64,000 nt of DNA from Streptomyces sp. AP-93 (GTDB lineage: Bacteria > Actinomycetota > Actinomycetes > Streptomycetales > Streptomycetaceae): positions 207,446 through 271,445 of the forward strand of contig NZ_JALGBX010000004.1 in assembly GCF_022808175.1 (NCBI RefSeq). The letters run 5' to 3'. Shown in pieces: positions 33,529 to 42,278 of the stretch. Within the stretch, counting starts at the first letter, position 1; every line of letters begins with the position of its first letter. The notes below the pieces were generated by a model that made no database searches, was not told the DNA's origin, and worked only from the letters and a program-made list of their open reading frames with translations. Both the position numbers and the translations under genes were made by a program.

Positions 33529-33561
33529 GCAAGTCATCTGTCGGTAGGCCGGTTGTCGGTT
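33520..33561 (+). repeat. Left terminal inverted repeat region of the element
   Basis: GTTCATTAGGC (33520-33530; the first G is shared with the target), TGTCGGT (33539-33545) and TTGTCGGTT (33553-33561). The right end read inward has GTTCTTTAGGC and TTGTCGGTT, with 10 of 11 and 9 of 9 matches. The repeated TGTCGGT is a candidate recombinase-binding site. Confidence 0.75.
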
Positions 33562-33845
33562 CACTGGGTAGCGCCGCTCACGCGTCCCGTTGTCCGCGGC
33601 GTTCCCGAACCGGTGCGCGAGACAGTCGCACGGCGGGGCGACCGGACTGGACCCGGCCTGCACAAAGACGTAGAATTGCGACAATAGGGCCTCCTGGAAC
33701 ACTCGTTGGCGTAGACACCTACCGAGCTACCAAGAGGCCCTGTTCTCACGCCCGGCACCCGCCGTGATCACCCGAACGGGACTCCCGTTCGACCAACACC
33801 GCTCAAGATCGGAACGACAACAGCCACTCAGCGACACAGGCACCT
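33562..33845. other. Non-coding left arm of the element with inverted AGGGCCTC/GAGGCCCT
   Basis: No convincing gene. AGGGCCTC (33686-33693) and GAGGCCCT (33734-33741) form an inverted pair 40 bp apart in a lower-GC stretch that looks like a decayed insertion-sequence end. An open frame after it (YQEALFSRPAPAVITRTGLP ...) could be a transposase scrap but is not identifiable. Confidence 0.35.
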
Positions 33846-33898
33846 TGGCATGCTTCAGGCCCCTCCGGGCGATGCCCGGAGGGGCCTGAAGCATGCCA
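33846..33898 (-). terminator. Perfect 25-bp inverted repeat downstream of the PH-domain gene
   Basis: TGGCATGCTTCAGGCCCCTC continues into CGGGC, loops at GAT (33871-33873), and returns with a perfect complement to 33898. It begins 1 nt after the stop of the minus-strand gene at 33900, so it should terminate that transcript. The 25-bp perfect stem is unusually long and could also be a recombination or replication structure. Confidence 0.7.
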
Positions 33899-33899
33899 T

Positions 33900-34349
33900 T
33901 CACCGCCGATTGCTCTCCCACCAGTCGGTCAGCTCCGTCACTCGGGCGTCGAACCGCCGGTCGAGGAACGACATCGGGGCCGCCAGGGTCAGGCATTCGC
34001 CGGTCACGAGGCGAACACTCACGGACCGCACTCCGGCGGTGCGGTGGACGTCGATGCCCAAGACGTTCGCCCAGGGGATGCGGCGCTCTCGTTGCCCGAA
34101 GGCTGTGAAGGCCGCCAGGTATTCGGGGGTCAGCCGGGCCCCCCTGAGGCGTGGCAGGACCAGCGCGCCCACGACCCCCGCGCCGGCCGCGTACGCGCAG
34201 TCCCGAAGTTCGGCGGCCGTCATGGGGTCCGCGGTCCACCGCAGGCCCAGCTGAAGCAGGCCCGTCGCCAGGGCGAGGCCCAGGACGACCGGGACGGTGA
34301 CCTGTGCGGCGGTCAGCCGCAGTTCGACGTTTCCTTCCGTGTGCCGCAC
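33900..34349 (-). CDS. Two-TM PH-domain membrane protein, candidate immunity protein for the RHS toxin
   Basis: 149 aa. Two transmembrane helices (TVPVVLGLALATGLLQLGL and CAYAAGAGVVGALVLP, about residues 15-65) are followed by a bacterial PH-like domain (ARLTPEYLAAFTAFGQRERR, IPWANVLGIDVH, SVSVRLVTGECLTLAAP). It lies directly downstream of the RHS toxin gene, 77 nt from its stop, in the position where polymorphic toxin systems keep immunity genes. Membrane location would suit protection against a membrane-acting toxin tip. The immunity role is inference; a housekeeping PH protein is the alternative. GTG 34349 is the likely start. Confidence 0.65.
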   Translation of the reverse strand: MRHTEGNVELRLTAAQVTVPVVLGLALATGLLQLGLRWTADPMTAAELRDCAYAAGAGVVGALVLPRLRGARLTPEYLAAFTAFGQRERRIPWANVLGIDVHRTAGVRSVSVRLVTGECLTLAAPMSFLDRRFDARVTELTDWWESNRR

Positions 34350-34383
34350 CGCGGCATCACCTGACTTTCCTTTGCTTTGGTTG

Positions 34384-34421
34384 GTGGGGCGTGGGGGCCC
34401 GACCGGGCCCCCACGCCCCAC
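34384..34421 (-). terminator. 17-bp perfect hairpin between RHS toxin and PH-domain gene
   Basis: GTGGGGCGTGGGGGCCC (34384-34400) and its exact complement (34405-34421) around GACC, starting 5 nt after the RHS stop. It should end or attenuate the RHS transcript before the downstream gene. Confidence 0.75.
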
Positions 34422-34425
34422 TCGG

Positions 34426-37400
34426 CTAACTCCTACAGTTGCGGTTTCCAGAGCTCACGTTGCCGGGCCGGGCCCAGCTCGACACCCAGCCGTAGCTGAC
34501 GGTGGCACCCATCTGCCAGGTGAAGCACCCGCCGCGTTCCGTCGCGGCGTTAATGTGGTGGACCGACCACCAGGTGTAGGCCCAGGCGAGCGCGACGCAC
34601 GCGCCGATCGCCACGGGGTGGGTGAGGCGCGAGCACAGGTAGACCTCGGCGATTGCCGCGCCGGCGGCGCCCAGGGTACCGAGGTCCTCCTTGAGTATCT
34701 TGGTGTGGAATCGGGTGACATAGAAGGTGCACGAGAACGAGTACCCCCACCATCTCCAGCTGGTTCCGCAGGTGCGGACATACGCCATCCGGCCCGAGGG
34801 GTCGAACTGGTTGCCCGGGTCCTGGTTGGCGTAGTCGTACGCGGTGGCCGAGCCGCCGTACACCGGGTCGGAGGTGAGGAAGCGCCCGGTTGCCGGGCTG
34901 TACATGCGCACGCCCATCAGCATGGTGCCGGTCACCGTCTCGGAGGAGCGCTGCTGGCCGCCGAGCCATCCGTAGCGGGCGGACTGCTGTCCGGTGCGCG
35001 GGTTTCCGAACTCGTCGGCGTCCAGGGCCACCGGGGCCTTGGACGTGTCGAGCGGGAGCAGCATCGCGACGTCGCCGTGAATGTTGGTGAGCTGGAGGAT
35101 CACGTCACCGGTCTTGCCGGTGGTGGCCGCCAGCGCGCCGGTCGCGGAGGTGATGTGCCGGGTCACGGCGCTGGTGGTGATGTTCTCGGTGATCCAGCGC
35201 GGGCTGTCGCCGTCACCACTGTAGTGGTTGACCTTGGACGCGGTTTGGGTCCAGTTGGCGCCGCTGGCGGTCTCGGTCGTCCACGAGCGGTAGCGCAGCG
35301 CGGAGTCCAGCTGCCAGGTCTGGCGCAGGGTGCCGGCCGTTTGCTGGTGGGCGAGGTCGTTCGCGTAGTACGCGTTGGTGCTGCCCGGGGCGGTGGTGGT
35401 GCGGCCGAGGTTGTCGTAGCCGTAGCCGGCGTCGACGATTCGGTCCGCGCTGTCGTAGGTGAAGGTGGTGGAGGTGCCTCCGGTGGACGTGCAGTCGGCG
35501 CCGGGGGTGGCGCCTGCACGGGTGAGCAAGGTGCGGTTGCTGCGGTTGTCGAAGGCGTACGTGCGCCGGGTGCAGACCGTGTCGGCGGTGTCGTCCACCG
35601 TCTTGAGGCGGCCGGCCGCGTCGTAGCCGTAGGACTGTGCTGACCAGCCGGCATGGGTGGCGACCTGACCGTGCGCGGACTGGGCCACCGTGTCGGCGTA
35701 GACGGTCGTGCCGTCGCTGTCCCGGGTGTAGGTGCGGGCGGTGGTGGCGCCGGTGGAGTCGGTGACGATGCCGAGGGTGTATCCGCCGGGCAGCTTCTCG
35801 GTGCTGACCAGGCCGTCCGCGTTGTAGGTGATTGCGGTGGCGCCGGCGACGGAGTCGCTGGTCGAGGAGGCCATGCCCCGGGGGTCGGCCGTGGTGTCGT
35901 AGGTGAGGGTGGTAGTCGACGGTGCGTTGTCGGTGATCTTGACGGGGCGGCCGAGCAGGTCGTACTGGGTCGTCGTGATGCCGCCGTCGGCGTCGCTGTA
36001 CGAGATCTGGCGACCCAGTTTGTCGTACGCCCTGGTGATCGTGCCCCCAGTCGGGGACGTGGTCTTCACCGGGCGGCCGGTGGCCGTGTCGTATTCGGTG
36101 GTCGCCTCGGGGACGGCCTGGCCGATGCCCGCCGTGATCGTGACCTTGGTCGGACGGCCCGCCGCGTCGTACGTGGTGGCGGTGGTCCGGGTGGTGCCGT
36201 TCGCGGTCTCGGTGCTCTTGGCCGCGTTACCCCACCAGCCGTACTCGGTGGTGGTGGTCGGCAGTTGCGAGGGGTTGGTGCCGCCGCCGGTGATGGCGCC
36301 CGCCGGACCGGTGGTGCAGACCTGGTCGGCCCACTCCGGGCGGCCCTGGCAGGTGCCGGTGCCGGTGGCGGACCAGTAGGTGGTCACTCGGGTCGCGGCG
36401 TCGGTGCCGGTGGCTCCGGGCAGCAGCTTCTTGGTGACGCGGCCCTGGGCGTCGTACTCGGTCTTCTCTGTGATGGCCAGTCCGGCCGGGTCCTTGATCT
36501 TCTGCGTGGGCAGGCCCTTGGCCCAGTCGTAGACCGACTGCGTGACACGGGCCTCGCCCTGGACGGTCGGGTGCTCACGTACCTGGGCGCCGGTGGTGAC
36601 CTTGGTGATCTGGTTCTTGACCTTGGCGGTGCCGTCGGTGGGGCGGCCCGCGTCGTACTCGTTGACCGTCCAGGAGCGGGCGGTGACGGAGGTGCCGGCG
36701 GGGACGAGGACGGTGGTGCCGTCCTTCAGGTCCGCCGTGAGGTCGATCCGGTGCAGCGGGCCGAACTCCTGGAGTGCGCGGGTACCGCTGCCGTCGTACC
36801 CGGTGGTGGTGGACAGCAGATTCGCGCGCTCCCCGGGCGCCAGCTGCGCGATGCCCAGCTCGGCCTGCTTGGCTCGGTCCGAGGCGGTCAGGCCGAGGGC
36901 CAGTGCACGGTTGGCTGCAGTCAGTTCGCGCACGGTGTTGCCGAACCGGTCGTACTCGTGGCTGGTGACGTGCCCGCCGGGGGCGGCCGTGTTCACTTCC
37001 TGGCCGGACACTCCGAGGTAGTGGACTCCGGCGCGGCCGTAGGAGGCGGCGGTGAGGGCGTCGCCCGAGTGGGCCGCCGGGACGCTGTCGGGGGCGAAGA
37101 CGGCGGTGGCGTCGGTGGGCGCCTCCACCTGGCCCCAGGTACGTACGTCCGTGGCGCCCATGGCGTACGGGGCCTTCGTGCCGGTCAGCGGCACTTCGTA
37201 GGCGACCGAGATGTGTGCGGTGCCCTGCTCCACATCGGCGCTGCCCTGGGCGAGCCCGGAGCGGGACACCTTCAGCAGCATGCCGTCACCGGCGGTGGCC
37301 GAGCTGCCGGCCTGGCCGTAGGTGAAGGTCCAGGGCAGCTCGCCGGCCGGGGTGAGGCCGGTGACGCGGCCCGCCGAGTCGTAGCCGTACTCGGTCTTCA

Positions 37401-40400
37401 GCGCGGGGCTGATCTGCGGGTTCCAGTACTGGCACAGTCGGCCCGCGTCGTCGTAGAGGTAGCTGGCAACGGTCTTGGCGGTCGCGGTGGCCGCACCGGG
37501 CTCGGTCGACCACAGCCTGATCTCCTTGACCTGGCCCGCGAAGTCGCCGAAGAGAAGGGAGGTCGCGGTGGTGGTGGTCGCGTAGACGTACTCCAGTACC
37601 CGGCAGCCCTTGGTGTCCGGAGCCGAGGTACACGTGCCTGCGCTCGCCGCCGAGGTGGGGGCGGCGATGCGCTTGGGGCGCGCGTACGTCTTGCCGTTGA
37701 CGACTACGGTCTCGGAGAGCGTGGTCGTCGTGGAGTTGGTCAGGCCGTCCTGGACGATGCTGGAGACCTGCCAGGTGGCGACGGCCGGGACGGTCTTGGT
37801 GAAGGTGGTGACCGTGCCCTGGTTGTTGGTGAGGGTGAAGGAGCCGGTGACACTGCCGGTCAGCACCAGCTGCTCGGCGCCTGGCTCGGGGACCCAGCCG
37901 TTCTGCGCGGCGTTCGCGGTGAAGTGGATCGAGTCGCCGCCGGTGGTCACGACGTCCACGGCCGTGTCGGAGACGCGGCGGACGTAGGTGTAGTCGGACG
38001 CGACGCGCTCGGCGGTGGCTCCGGAGACCCATTCCTTGCCGAAGATGGCCGCCTGACCCTCCTGCTCTGCGCCCTTGCCGGGGGTGCGCGAGGAGGCCGT
38101 GCGGGAGACCGACAGGCCCAGGGCGGAGACATCGGTGCCGGAGAGTGTGTAGTCGCCGGTCAGCAGGTTGACCGTGCCGGGGCCGATCTCGTCCGAGTCG
38201 GCGCCTTCCGCGTTGCGGTCGATGACCGCGGTGAGCGGCTGGGTGCTGCCGGAGGCGCTGTTGGGTCCGGTGAAGTCGGCCTTGATCTGGACGGTGCCGT
38301 CGGGGTTGACGGTGTCGGTGGCGTTCCAGACCAACGGGGCGTTCTTTCCGCCGGCAAGCGGGACGGGCCAGGCGGTCAGCGGAGTACCGGCGGAGGTGAC
38401 GTGCCCTGCCGGGATCTGCACCCAGGGGTCGGCCTCGGAGCGGCGCCAGGAGAAGGACACCTGGTCGTACTTGGTTGAGTCGGCCTCTGCGATCAGCGGG
38501 AGCCTGCGTGCCGTGATCTCGCCGTCACCGGGCTGGACGAAGCCACCGGGGCCGGCATGGAAGGTGTACTCGACAGGCTCGGACTTGTTGTCCGCCCTGT
38601 CGACCGTGCGGACCTGGAGGGTGTGGGTGCCGTCCCTGGGCGGCGCGACGGAGAGCGTCTTCACACCTCCGGCGCCTCCCGTCTCCGTCTTGGTCCACGT
38701 GGTCCCGTCCAGGGTCCATTCCAACCACTGGTGGTCGCCGGCCGGCGGAGTGACGGTGAAGTTGCCAGGCTGTCCGGCGCCCTTGACCCAGGCATTGGAC
38801 GGGTAGTCCGTTGAGCCCAGGCCGGTCGGAGCGGAAGGTGCGGTGGTGTCGACCGTGAAGGTCTTCCACGCCGACCAGGTCAGGTTGTAGTGCGTGCCGT
38901 CGTGGGGAGACGTGCGGAACTTGTACGTCTTGCCGTTCGTCAGCACGCCCGCGGGCACGGTCACCGAGGCGACCTGTCCCGAGGGAACGTAGGCGGAGGC
39001 GAGGACGTTGCCGACCTGCGTATCGGTCCCCGAGTCGAAGATCTGGAAGGTGCCGTTGACCTTGTCGCCGTTGGCGTCGGTGAAGGTGTCCCGCAGCGTC
39101 GGGGTGGCGGTGTTGACCACGTAGTCGCCGCCGTAGGAGAAGAACGGCGGACCGGCCTCCTGGCGGGTGCCCGTCTTCGGCCGGTAGTTGTAGGTGACCG
39201 TCAGCTTCGGCGGGTTCGCGGCGGCGTTCGCGGAGTTGACCCGCTTCCACTGCGGTACGACGGCCTCATCCGACGCGCGGAGGCCCATGTGGCCGAGAGG
39301 CGCTTTGGCGGACGCCCACTCCTGCACCAGGGTGGTGACGTTGGCATTGATCCAGCCGTCGGGGGCCGCGGTACAGGCGGGGTTGCCGACCGTCTCGGTG
39401 GAGGTCGCCTTCTTCGCGTTCCACGCGGGCTGCGCGGCCCAGCGCGAGGACGTGGAGGACGCGCCGGCGGACCACACCTCCCACGGGTACGAGACGCAGT
39501 CGGTGTTCGCCGAGTGGAAGTTCCACAGGGAGAGCTTCGCGTCCATCACGAGGGCGTCGGAGACGGGCGCCGTGTTCCAGGTGACGAAGGAGCGCGCGGT
39601 ACGCGGGGAGTTGTCGGCGTTCTTCGTGCCGGGGTTGCCGAGGTCCAGCTCCGTGTCGTTGGACCAGTCGACGGTCTCGCCCTGCTGGACGTAGGTGTCG
39701 AAGACGTTCGACAGCGCCGCGGTGGAGGGATCCACCGTGACCGGGTACTTCGTGGCCGGGTCCGCGAGGAACTCCGCGTCCGGGGTGATGACCAGGTCCA
39801 CCCCGCCCTCGGCCTTGACGACCTTCATGCCGACCTTGGCCCGCCGGGTGTGCTCACCCGAGACCTTGTCGACCGTGGCGTCCCACATCACCGGCGCCGG
39901 CATCGTCGCGGTCTTCTTCGACTTCTTGTCGGTGAAGAGCACGCTGCCGTCGGCCTGCTGCTCGACCTTCAGACCCTTGGTCCTGAGGGGAAGCGTGTAT
40001 GAGAGGGCCGCGGCAGGCTTGGCCTTCACCTCGACGAACTGTTCGAATCCCGTACGGGTCGCCTCGACCACGACGTCGGCGCCGGGAACGGCCTGCTCGT
40101 ACGTGGCGCGGGTACCGTCCAGCTTCGGAGCCGGCAGACCGCCACGCCACTGCAGGGTGATCGCCTCGTCACCCTGCCCGAGCGTCACCAGATCGGTGGC
40201 CGGGGAAGACTGTGCCGCCTGCAGCGACGTGGCCTTGGCGCCGGGCTTACCGGAGAGCGTCAGCCCGCGCGGGTGGGCCTTCGAGACCACCGAGCCGTTC
40301 GGCGCGGCCGCCAGCTCGACATCGACATCACGCCATTCGCCGGTCGCCGCGTCCTGGAACCGGATCGGTCCGGCGGCCAGCTCAGTGGTGAGCGAACCGT

Positions 40401-40689
40401 CCTTGTTCGCCCACGTCGTCGACGTCTCGGTGCGCTCGGACAGTGCCTCGACGCGCTTTCCGTAGAGGCGTGCGGCCACGCGGGCGGACGTGATGTCCGC
40501 GGCCGACACCGGGACCTGCTTGGGCTCTTGCGTACCGGCTGCCGGCGCCGTCACGGGAGCCGCGAGTGCGCCTTCGGCGCCGAAGAGGGCGGAGACCGCC
40601 ATCACGAGAGCCAGGCTGCCGGCGACGGACCGTCTTCGTCCGGAGACTCTTCGGAAGTTGCGGTCGCGCTCAGGAGCGGACCAGGGCAT
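34426..40689 (-). CDS. Secreted RHS/YD-repeat polymorphic toxin with a novel Cys-rich hydrophobic C-terminal tip
   Basis: About 2087 aa. Signal peptide (SVAGSLALVMAVSALFGAEG, cleavage near ALA-APV). A DNRLRE-type domain lies around residues 330-510 (VQQGETVDWSNDTELDLGNP ... WVNANV-like GWINANVTTLVQEWA). Ig/Fn3-like and middle regions follow, then many YD repeats (YDDAGRL, YDRFGN, YDAAGRP, YDKLGRQ, YDLLGRP, YDAAGRL). The RHS-associated core is GVRMYSPATGRFLTSDPVYG, ending NQFDPSG (34792-34806). The 121-residue tip after DPSG holds six Cys, a Trp-rich start (CGTSWRWWGYSFSC) and a long hydrophobic stretch (AAIAEVYLCS ... ACVALAWAYTWW); it matches no nuclease or deaminase motif I know. ATG 40689 is chosen; a TTG 24 nt upstream is possible. 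Delivery and target are unknown. Confidence 0.9.
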   Translation of the reverse strand: MPWSAPERDRNFRRVSGRRRSVAGSLALVMAVSALFGAEGALAAPVTAPAAGTQEPKQVPVSAADITSARVAARLYGKRVEALSERTETSTTWANKDGSLTTELAAGPIRFQDAATGEWRDVDVELAAAPNGSVVSKAHPRGLTLSGKPGAKATSLQAAQSSPATDLVTLGQGDEAITLQWRGGLPAPKLDGTRATYEQAVPGADVVVEATRTGFEQFVEVKAKPAAALSYTLPLRTKGLKVEQQADGSVLFTDKKSKKTATMPAPVMWDATVDKVSGEHTRRAKVGMKVVKAEGGVDLVITPDAEFLADPATKYPVTVDPSTAALSNVFDTYVQQGETVDWSNDTELDLGNPGTKNADNSPRTARSFVTWNTAPVSDALVMDAKLSLWNFHSANTDCVSYPWEVWSAGASSTSSRWAAQPAWNAKKATSTETVGNPACTAAPDGWINANVTTLVQEWASAKAPLGHMGLRASDEAVVPQWKRVNSANAAANPPKLTVTYNYRPKTGTRQEAGPPFFSYGGDYVVNTATPTLRDTFTDANGDKVNGTFQIFDSGTDTQVGNVLASAYVPSGQVASVTVPAGVLTNGKTYKFRTSPHDGTHYNLTWSAWKTFTVDTTAPSAPTGLGSTDYPSNAWVKGAGQPGNFTVTPPAGDHQWLEWTLDGTTWTKTETGGAGGVKTLSVAPPRDGTHTLQVRTVDRADNKSEPVEYTFHAGPGGFVQPGDGEITARRLPLIAEADSTKYDQVSFSWRRSEADPWVQIPAGHVTSAGTPLTAWPVPLAGGKNAPLVWNATDTVNPDGTVQIKADFTGPNSASGSTQPLTAVIDRNAEGADSDEIGPGTVNLLTGDYTLSGTDVSALGLSVSRTASSRTPGKGAEQEGQAAIFGKEWVSGATAERVASDYTYVRRVSDTAVDVVTTGGDSIHFTANAAQNGWVPEPGAEQLVLTGSVTGSFTLTNNQGTVTTFTKTVPAVATWQVSSIVQDGLTNSTTTTLSETVVVNGKTYARPKRIAAPTSAASAGTCTSAPDTKGCRVLEYVYATTTTATSLLFGDFAGQVKEIRLWSTEPGAATATAKTVASYLYDDAGRLCQYWNPQISPALKTEYGYDSAGRVTGLTPAGELPWTFTYGQAGSSATAGDGMLLKVSRSGLAQGSADVEQGTAHISVAYEVPLTGTKAPYAMGATDVRTWGQVEAPTDATAVFAPDSVPAAHSGDALTAASYGRAGVHYLGVSGQEVNTAAPGGHVTSHEYDRFGNTVRELTAANRALALGLTASDRAKQAELGIAQLAPGERANLLSTTTGYDGSGTRALQEFGPLHRIDLTADLKDGTTVLVPAGTSVTARSWTVNEYDAGRPTDGTAKVKNQITKVTTGAQVREHPTVQGEARVTQSVYDWAKGLPTQKIKDPAGLAITEKTEYDAQGRVTKKLLPGATGTDAATRVTTYWSATGTGTCQGRPEWADQVCTTGPAGAITGGGTNPSQLPTTTTEYGWWGNAAKSTETANGTTRTTATTYDAAGRPTKVTITAGIGQAVPEATTEYDTATGRPVKTTSPTGGTITRAYDKLGRQISYSDADGGITTTQYDLLGRPVKITDNAPSTTTLTYDTTADPRGMASSTSDSVAGATAITYNADGLVSTEKLPGGYTLGIVTDSTGATTARTYTRDSDGTTVYADTVAQSAHGQVATHAGWSAQSYGYDAAGRLKTVDDTADTVCTRRTYAFDNRSNRTLLTRAGATPGADCTSTGGTSTTFTYDSADRIVDAGYGYDNLGRTTTAPGSTNAYYANDLAHQQTAGTLRQTWQLDSALRYRSWTTETASGANWTQTASKVNHYSGDGDSPRWITENITTSAVTRHITSATGALAATTGKTGDVILQLTNIHGDVAMLLPLDTSKAPVALDADEFGNPRTGQQSARYGWLGGQQRSSETVTGTMLMGVRMYSPATGRFLTSDPVYGGSATAYDYANQDPGNQFDPSGRMAYVRTCGTSWRWWGYSFSCTFYVTRFHTKILKEDLGTLGAAGAAIAEVYLCSRLTHPVAIGACVALAWAYTWWSVHHINAATERGGCFTWQMGATVSYGWVSSWARPGNVSSGNRNCRS

Positions 40690-41107
40690 GCGGGAAGACA
40701 AACTACACCCCAAAGTTGGATCAATAATGGCTGGACGCCCGCCGCATCCTGTGCTGCGAGCATCAGGAAGTTAGCCCGGACGTAAAGATCCAATAGATGG
40801 CCAACGGGGCATAAAATCGGCTATTTCACAGCGAGGAGTTATTCGATCTTCACCAAACGGCGGCCCGGTGTCCCGAGTTGGGTCGGTTCTGGACTCAACA
40901 TCGCAGGTCAGCGGCCCGGCCGGCGCGTTTGGTGAGATGCCGTGGTGCCACTGATCGTTCTCGTGGTCTACTGTTCGCGCCATACCGGAGTTGGGGCCTC
41001 CGGGGGCTGGTTTCGGCCGGAGTGACACCGAAGGACATGCAGAACAGTGCGAATGAGATCAATTCACCGGCGAATGCGCGGACGGGCGCACGGTCGGCCC
41101 GACTCAG
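40690..41107. other. Lower-GC promoter region upstream of the RHS gene
   Basis: 418 bp without a convincing gene. The part nearest the RHS start (40700-40860) is clearly richer in A/T than the rest of the window (cataaaatcggctatttcac, caataatggc), as expected for a strong or horizontally acquired promoter. No clear -35/-10 pair could be fixed. The distal part leads into the decayed P-domain gene. Confidence 0.5.
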
Positions 41108-41667
41108 GTGTGGGTGAACCTGACCCACACCCGGATCGGCAACCTGCGTCTGACGCTGGAGTCCCCCGACGGTAAGGCGTACACGCTCAAGCCCTACGAC
41201 GCCGAGCCCGGCGGCGCCCTGACCACCTATGGGGCCGACGCCCCCGAAGCCGTCGCGAACAGCACCGAAGCTCAAGGTCACCGATGGCTACACCGGCGAT
41301 CTCAAGGGCTGGTCGCTGGGGCTTCCGGCCTACGAGAACCAGAGGCAGATGGCCATCCCGGACGCCGCCGGCGCGTACGTGGAGCTGTGGACCAAGGCTG
41401 ACGGCCTGGTCGGGTCCGCCTCGAACAAGCTCGAGGTCTACGTGGACGCCAGCCACCAGTACCTGGCCAACCTCAAGATCGACCTGGTCGCCCCTGACGG
41501 CTCGGCGCACCTGCTCCAGTTGTCCGGGCAGATCAACAGGGCCGGGGACCTGAAGAAGGTCTACACCGTGGGCACCTCCGCGGTCCCCGCCAACGGCTGG
41601 TGGAAGCTGCGCGTCGACGACGTACCGGCGGGCGACACCGGCCAACAACGTCGTCATCCGCTTCTGA
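41108..41667 (+). pseudogene. Decayed gene fragment encoding tandem proprotein-convertase P-domains
   Basis: Three pieces in different frames line up as one protein. VWVNLTHTRIGNLRLTLESP (with DGKAYTL) at 41109-41265 is followed, after a shift of about 2 nt near 41266 (agcacc|gaagctc), by KLKVTDGYTGDLKGWSLGLP, AIPDAAGAYVEL and VDASHQYLANLKIDLVAPDG, ANGWWKLRVDDVPAGDTG. A second shift near 41640 is needed to read NNVVIRF-stop at 41667. P-domains normally follow subtilisin-like or metalloprotease domains; none is left here and no start is evident. It is remnant cargo. Confidence 0.65.
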
Positions 41668-41752
41668 TCCTCCGAGGCACGAACAACGGCAACGGCGGGC
41701 CGCGCCCTCCCCGAGGTGCGGCCCGCCTTCCTCTGCAACGAAAGGCACGTGA

Positions 41753-42256
41753 ATGAACAACCTGACGCGCCGCGCCGGCACGGCCCTGGCCGTGACCGCC
41801 GCGGCCCTGGCTCTGATGAGCCCCGCTGCCGCCGCGCACACAGCCCCGGGCACCGTCTCCGACAACTGCGACGTCCCGTGGATCAACTGCACCGAAGGCG
41901 ACCTCTGGCTGTTCTACAACAGCAAGGAACTCGCGGTTAAGGACGGAATGTACGTGTCGGCCGCGGCCCGGTTCTGGGGCAACGTCAACAACTACGAGGG
42001 CTCCAGCGGTTACCAGGGCTCCACCCTGGTCACCTACCGCTACGTCTTCGACGGCGCCGCCAACGGCCACGGCCAGTACGTCAAGAACAACGCCGCGTCC
42101 GTCGAGAACTGCGCCGCCGCGGACAACTACCGCGTCTACTACAACTCCGGCTACGGCGGCACCTCCCAGTACATCGGCGCCGTCGGCTGGGGCTGCAACT
42201 GGGTCAACCTGATCTCCGCGCTGAAGAACAACAACGCCTCGCAGCACTTCGCCTGA
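41753..42256 (+). CDS. Secreted peptidase-inhibitor I36/crystallin-like protein
   Basis: 167 aa with a signal peptide (TALAVTAAALALMSPAAAAH). The mature part has paired Cys (NCDVPWINC, ENC, GCN) and the beta-rich pattern LWLFYNSKEL, GQYVKNNAASVENC and YRVYYNSGYGGTSQYIG, as in the peptidase inhibitor family I36 and beta/gamma-crystallin-like secreted proteins. Whether it inhibits a protease is unknown. AAAGG lies upstream of ATG 41753. First gene of an apparent three-gene operon inside the mobile element. Confidence 0.72.
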   Translation: MNNLTRRAGTALAVTAAALALMSPAAAAHTAPGTVSDNCDVPWINCTEGDLWLFYNSKELAVKDGMYVSAAARFWGNVNNYEGSSGYQGSTLVTYRYVFDGAANGHGQYVKNNAASVENCAAADNYRVYYNSGYGGTSQYIGAVGWGCNWVNLISALKNNNASQHFA

Positions 42257-42278
42257 CCCGAGAAGGAACCTGCTCTCC

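Noticed and set aside
35653-38478. 941-codon open frame antisense to the RHS gene
   Set aside because: Composition mirrors the YD-repeat gene on the other strand (Gly/Val-rich, no domain, no ribosome-binding site); it is a shadow caused by high GC.
34426-40689. RHS tip as nuclease or deaminase toxin
   Set aside because: No HNH, DxE-K or HxE/CxxC-type catalytic arrangement could be found in the 121-residue tip; hydrophobic and Cys-rich character points elsewhere.
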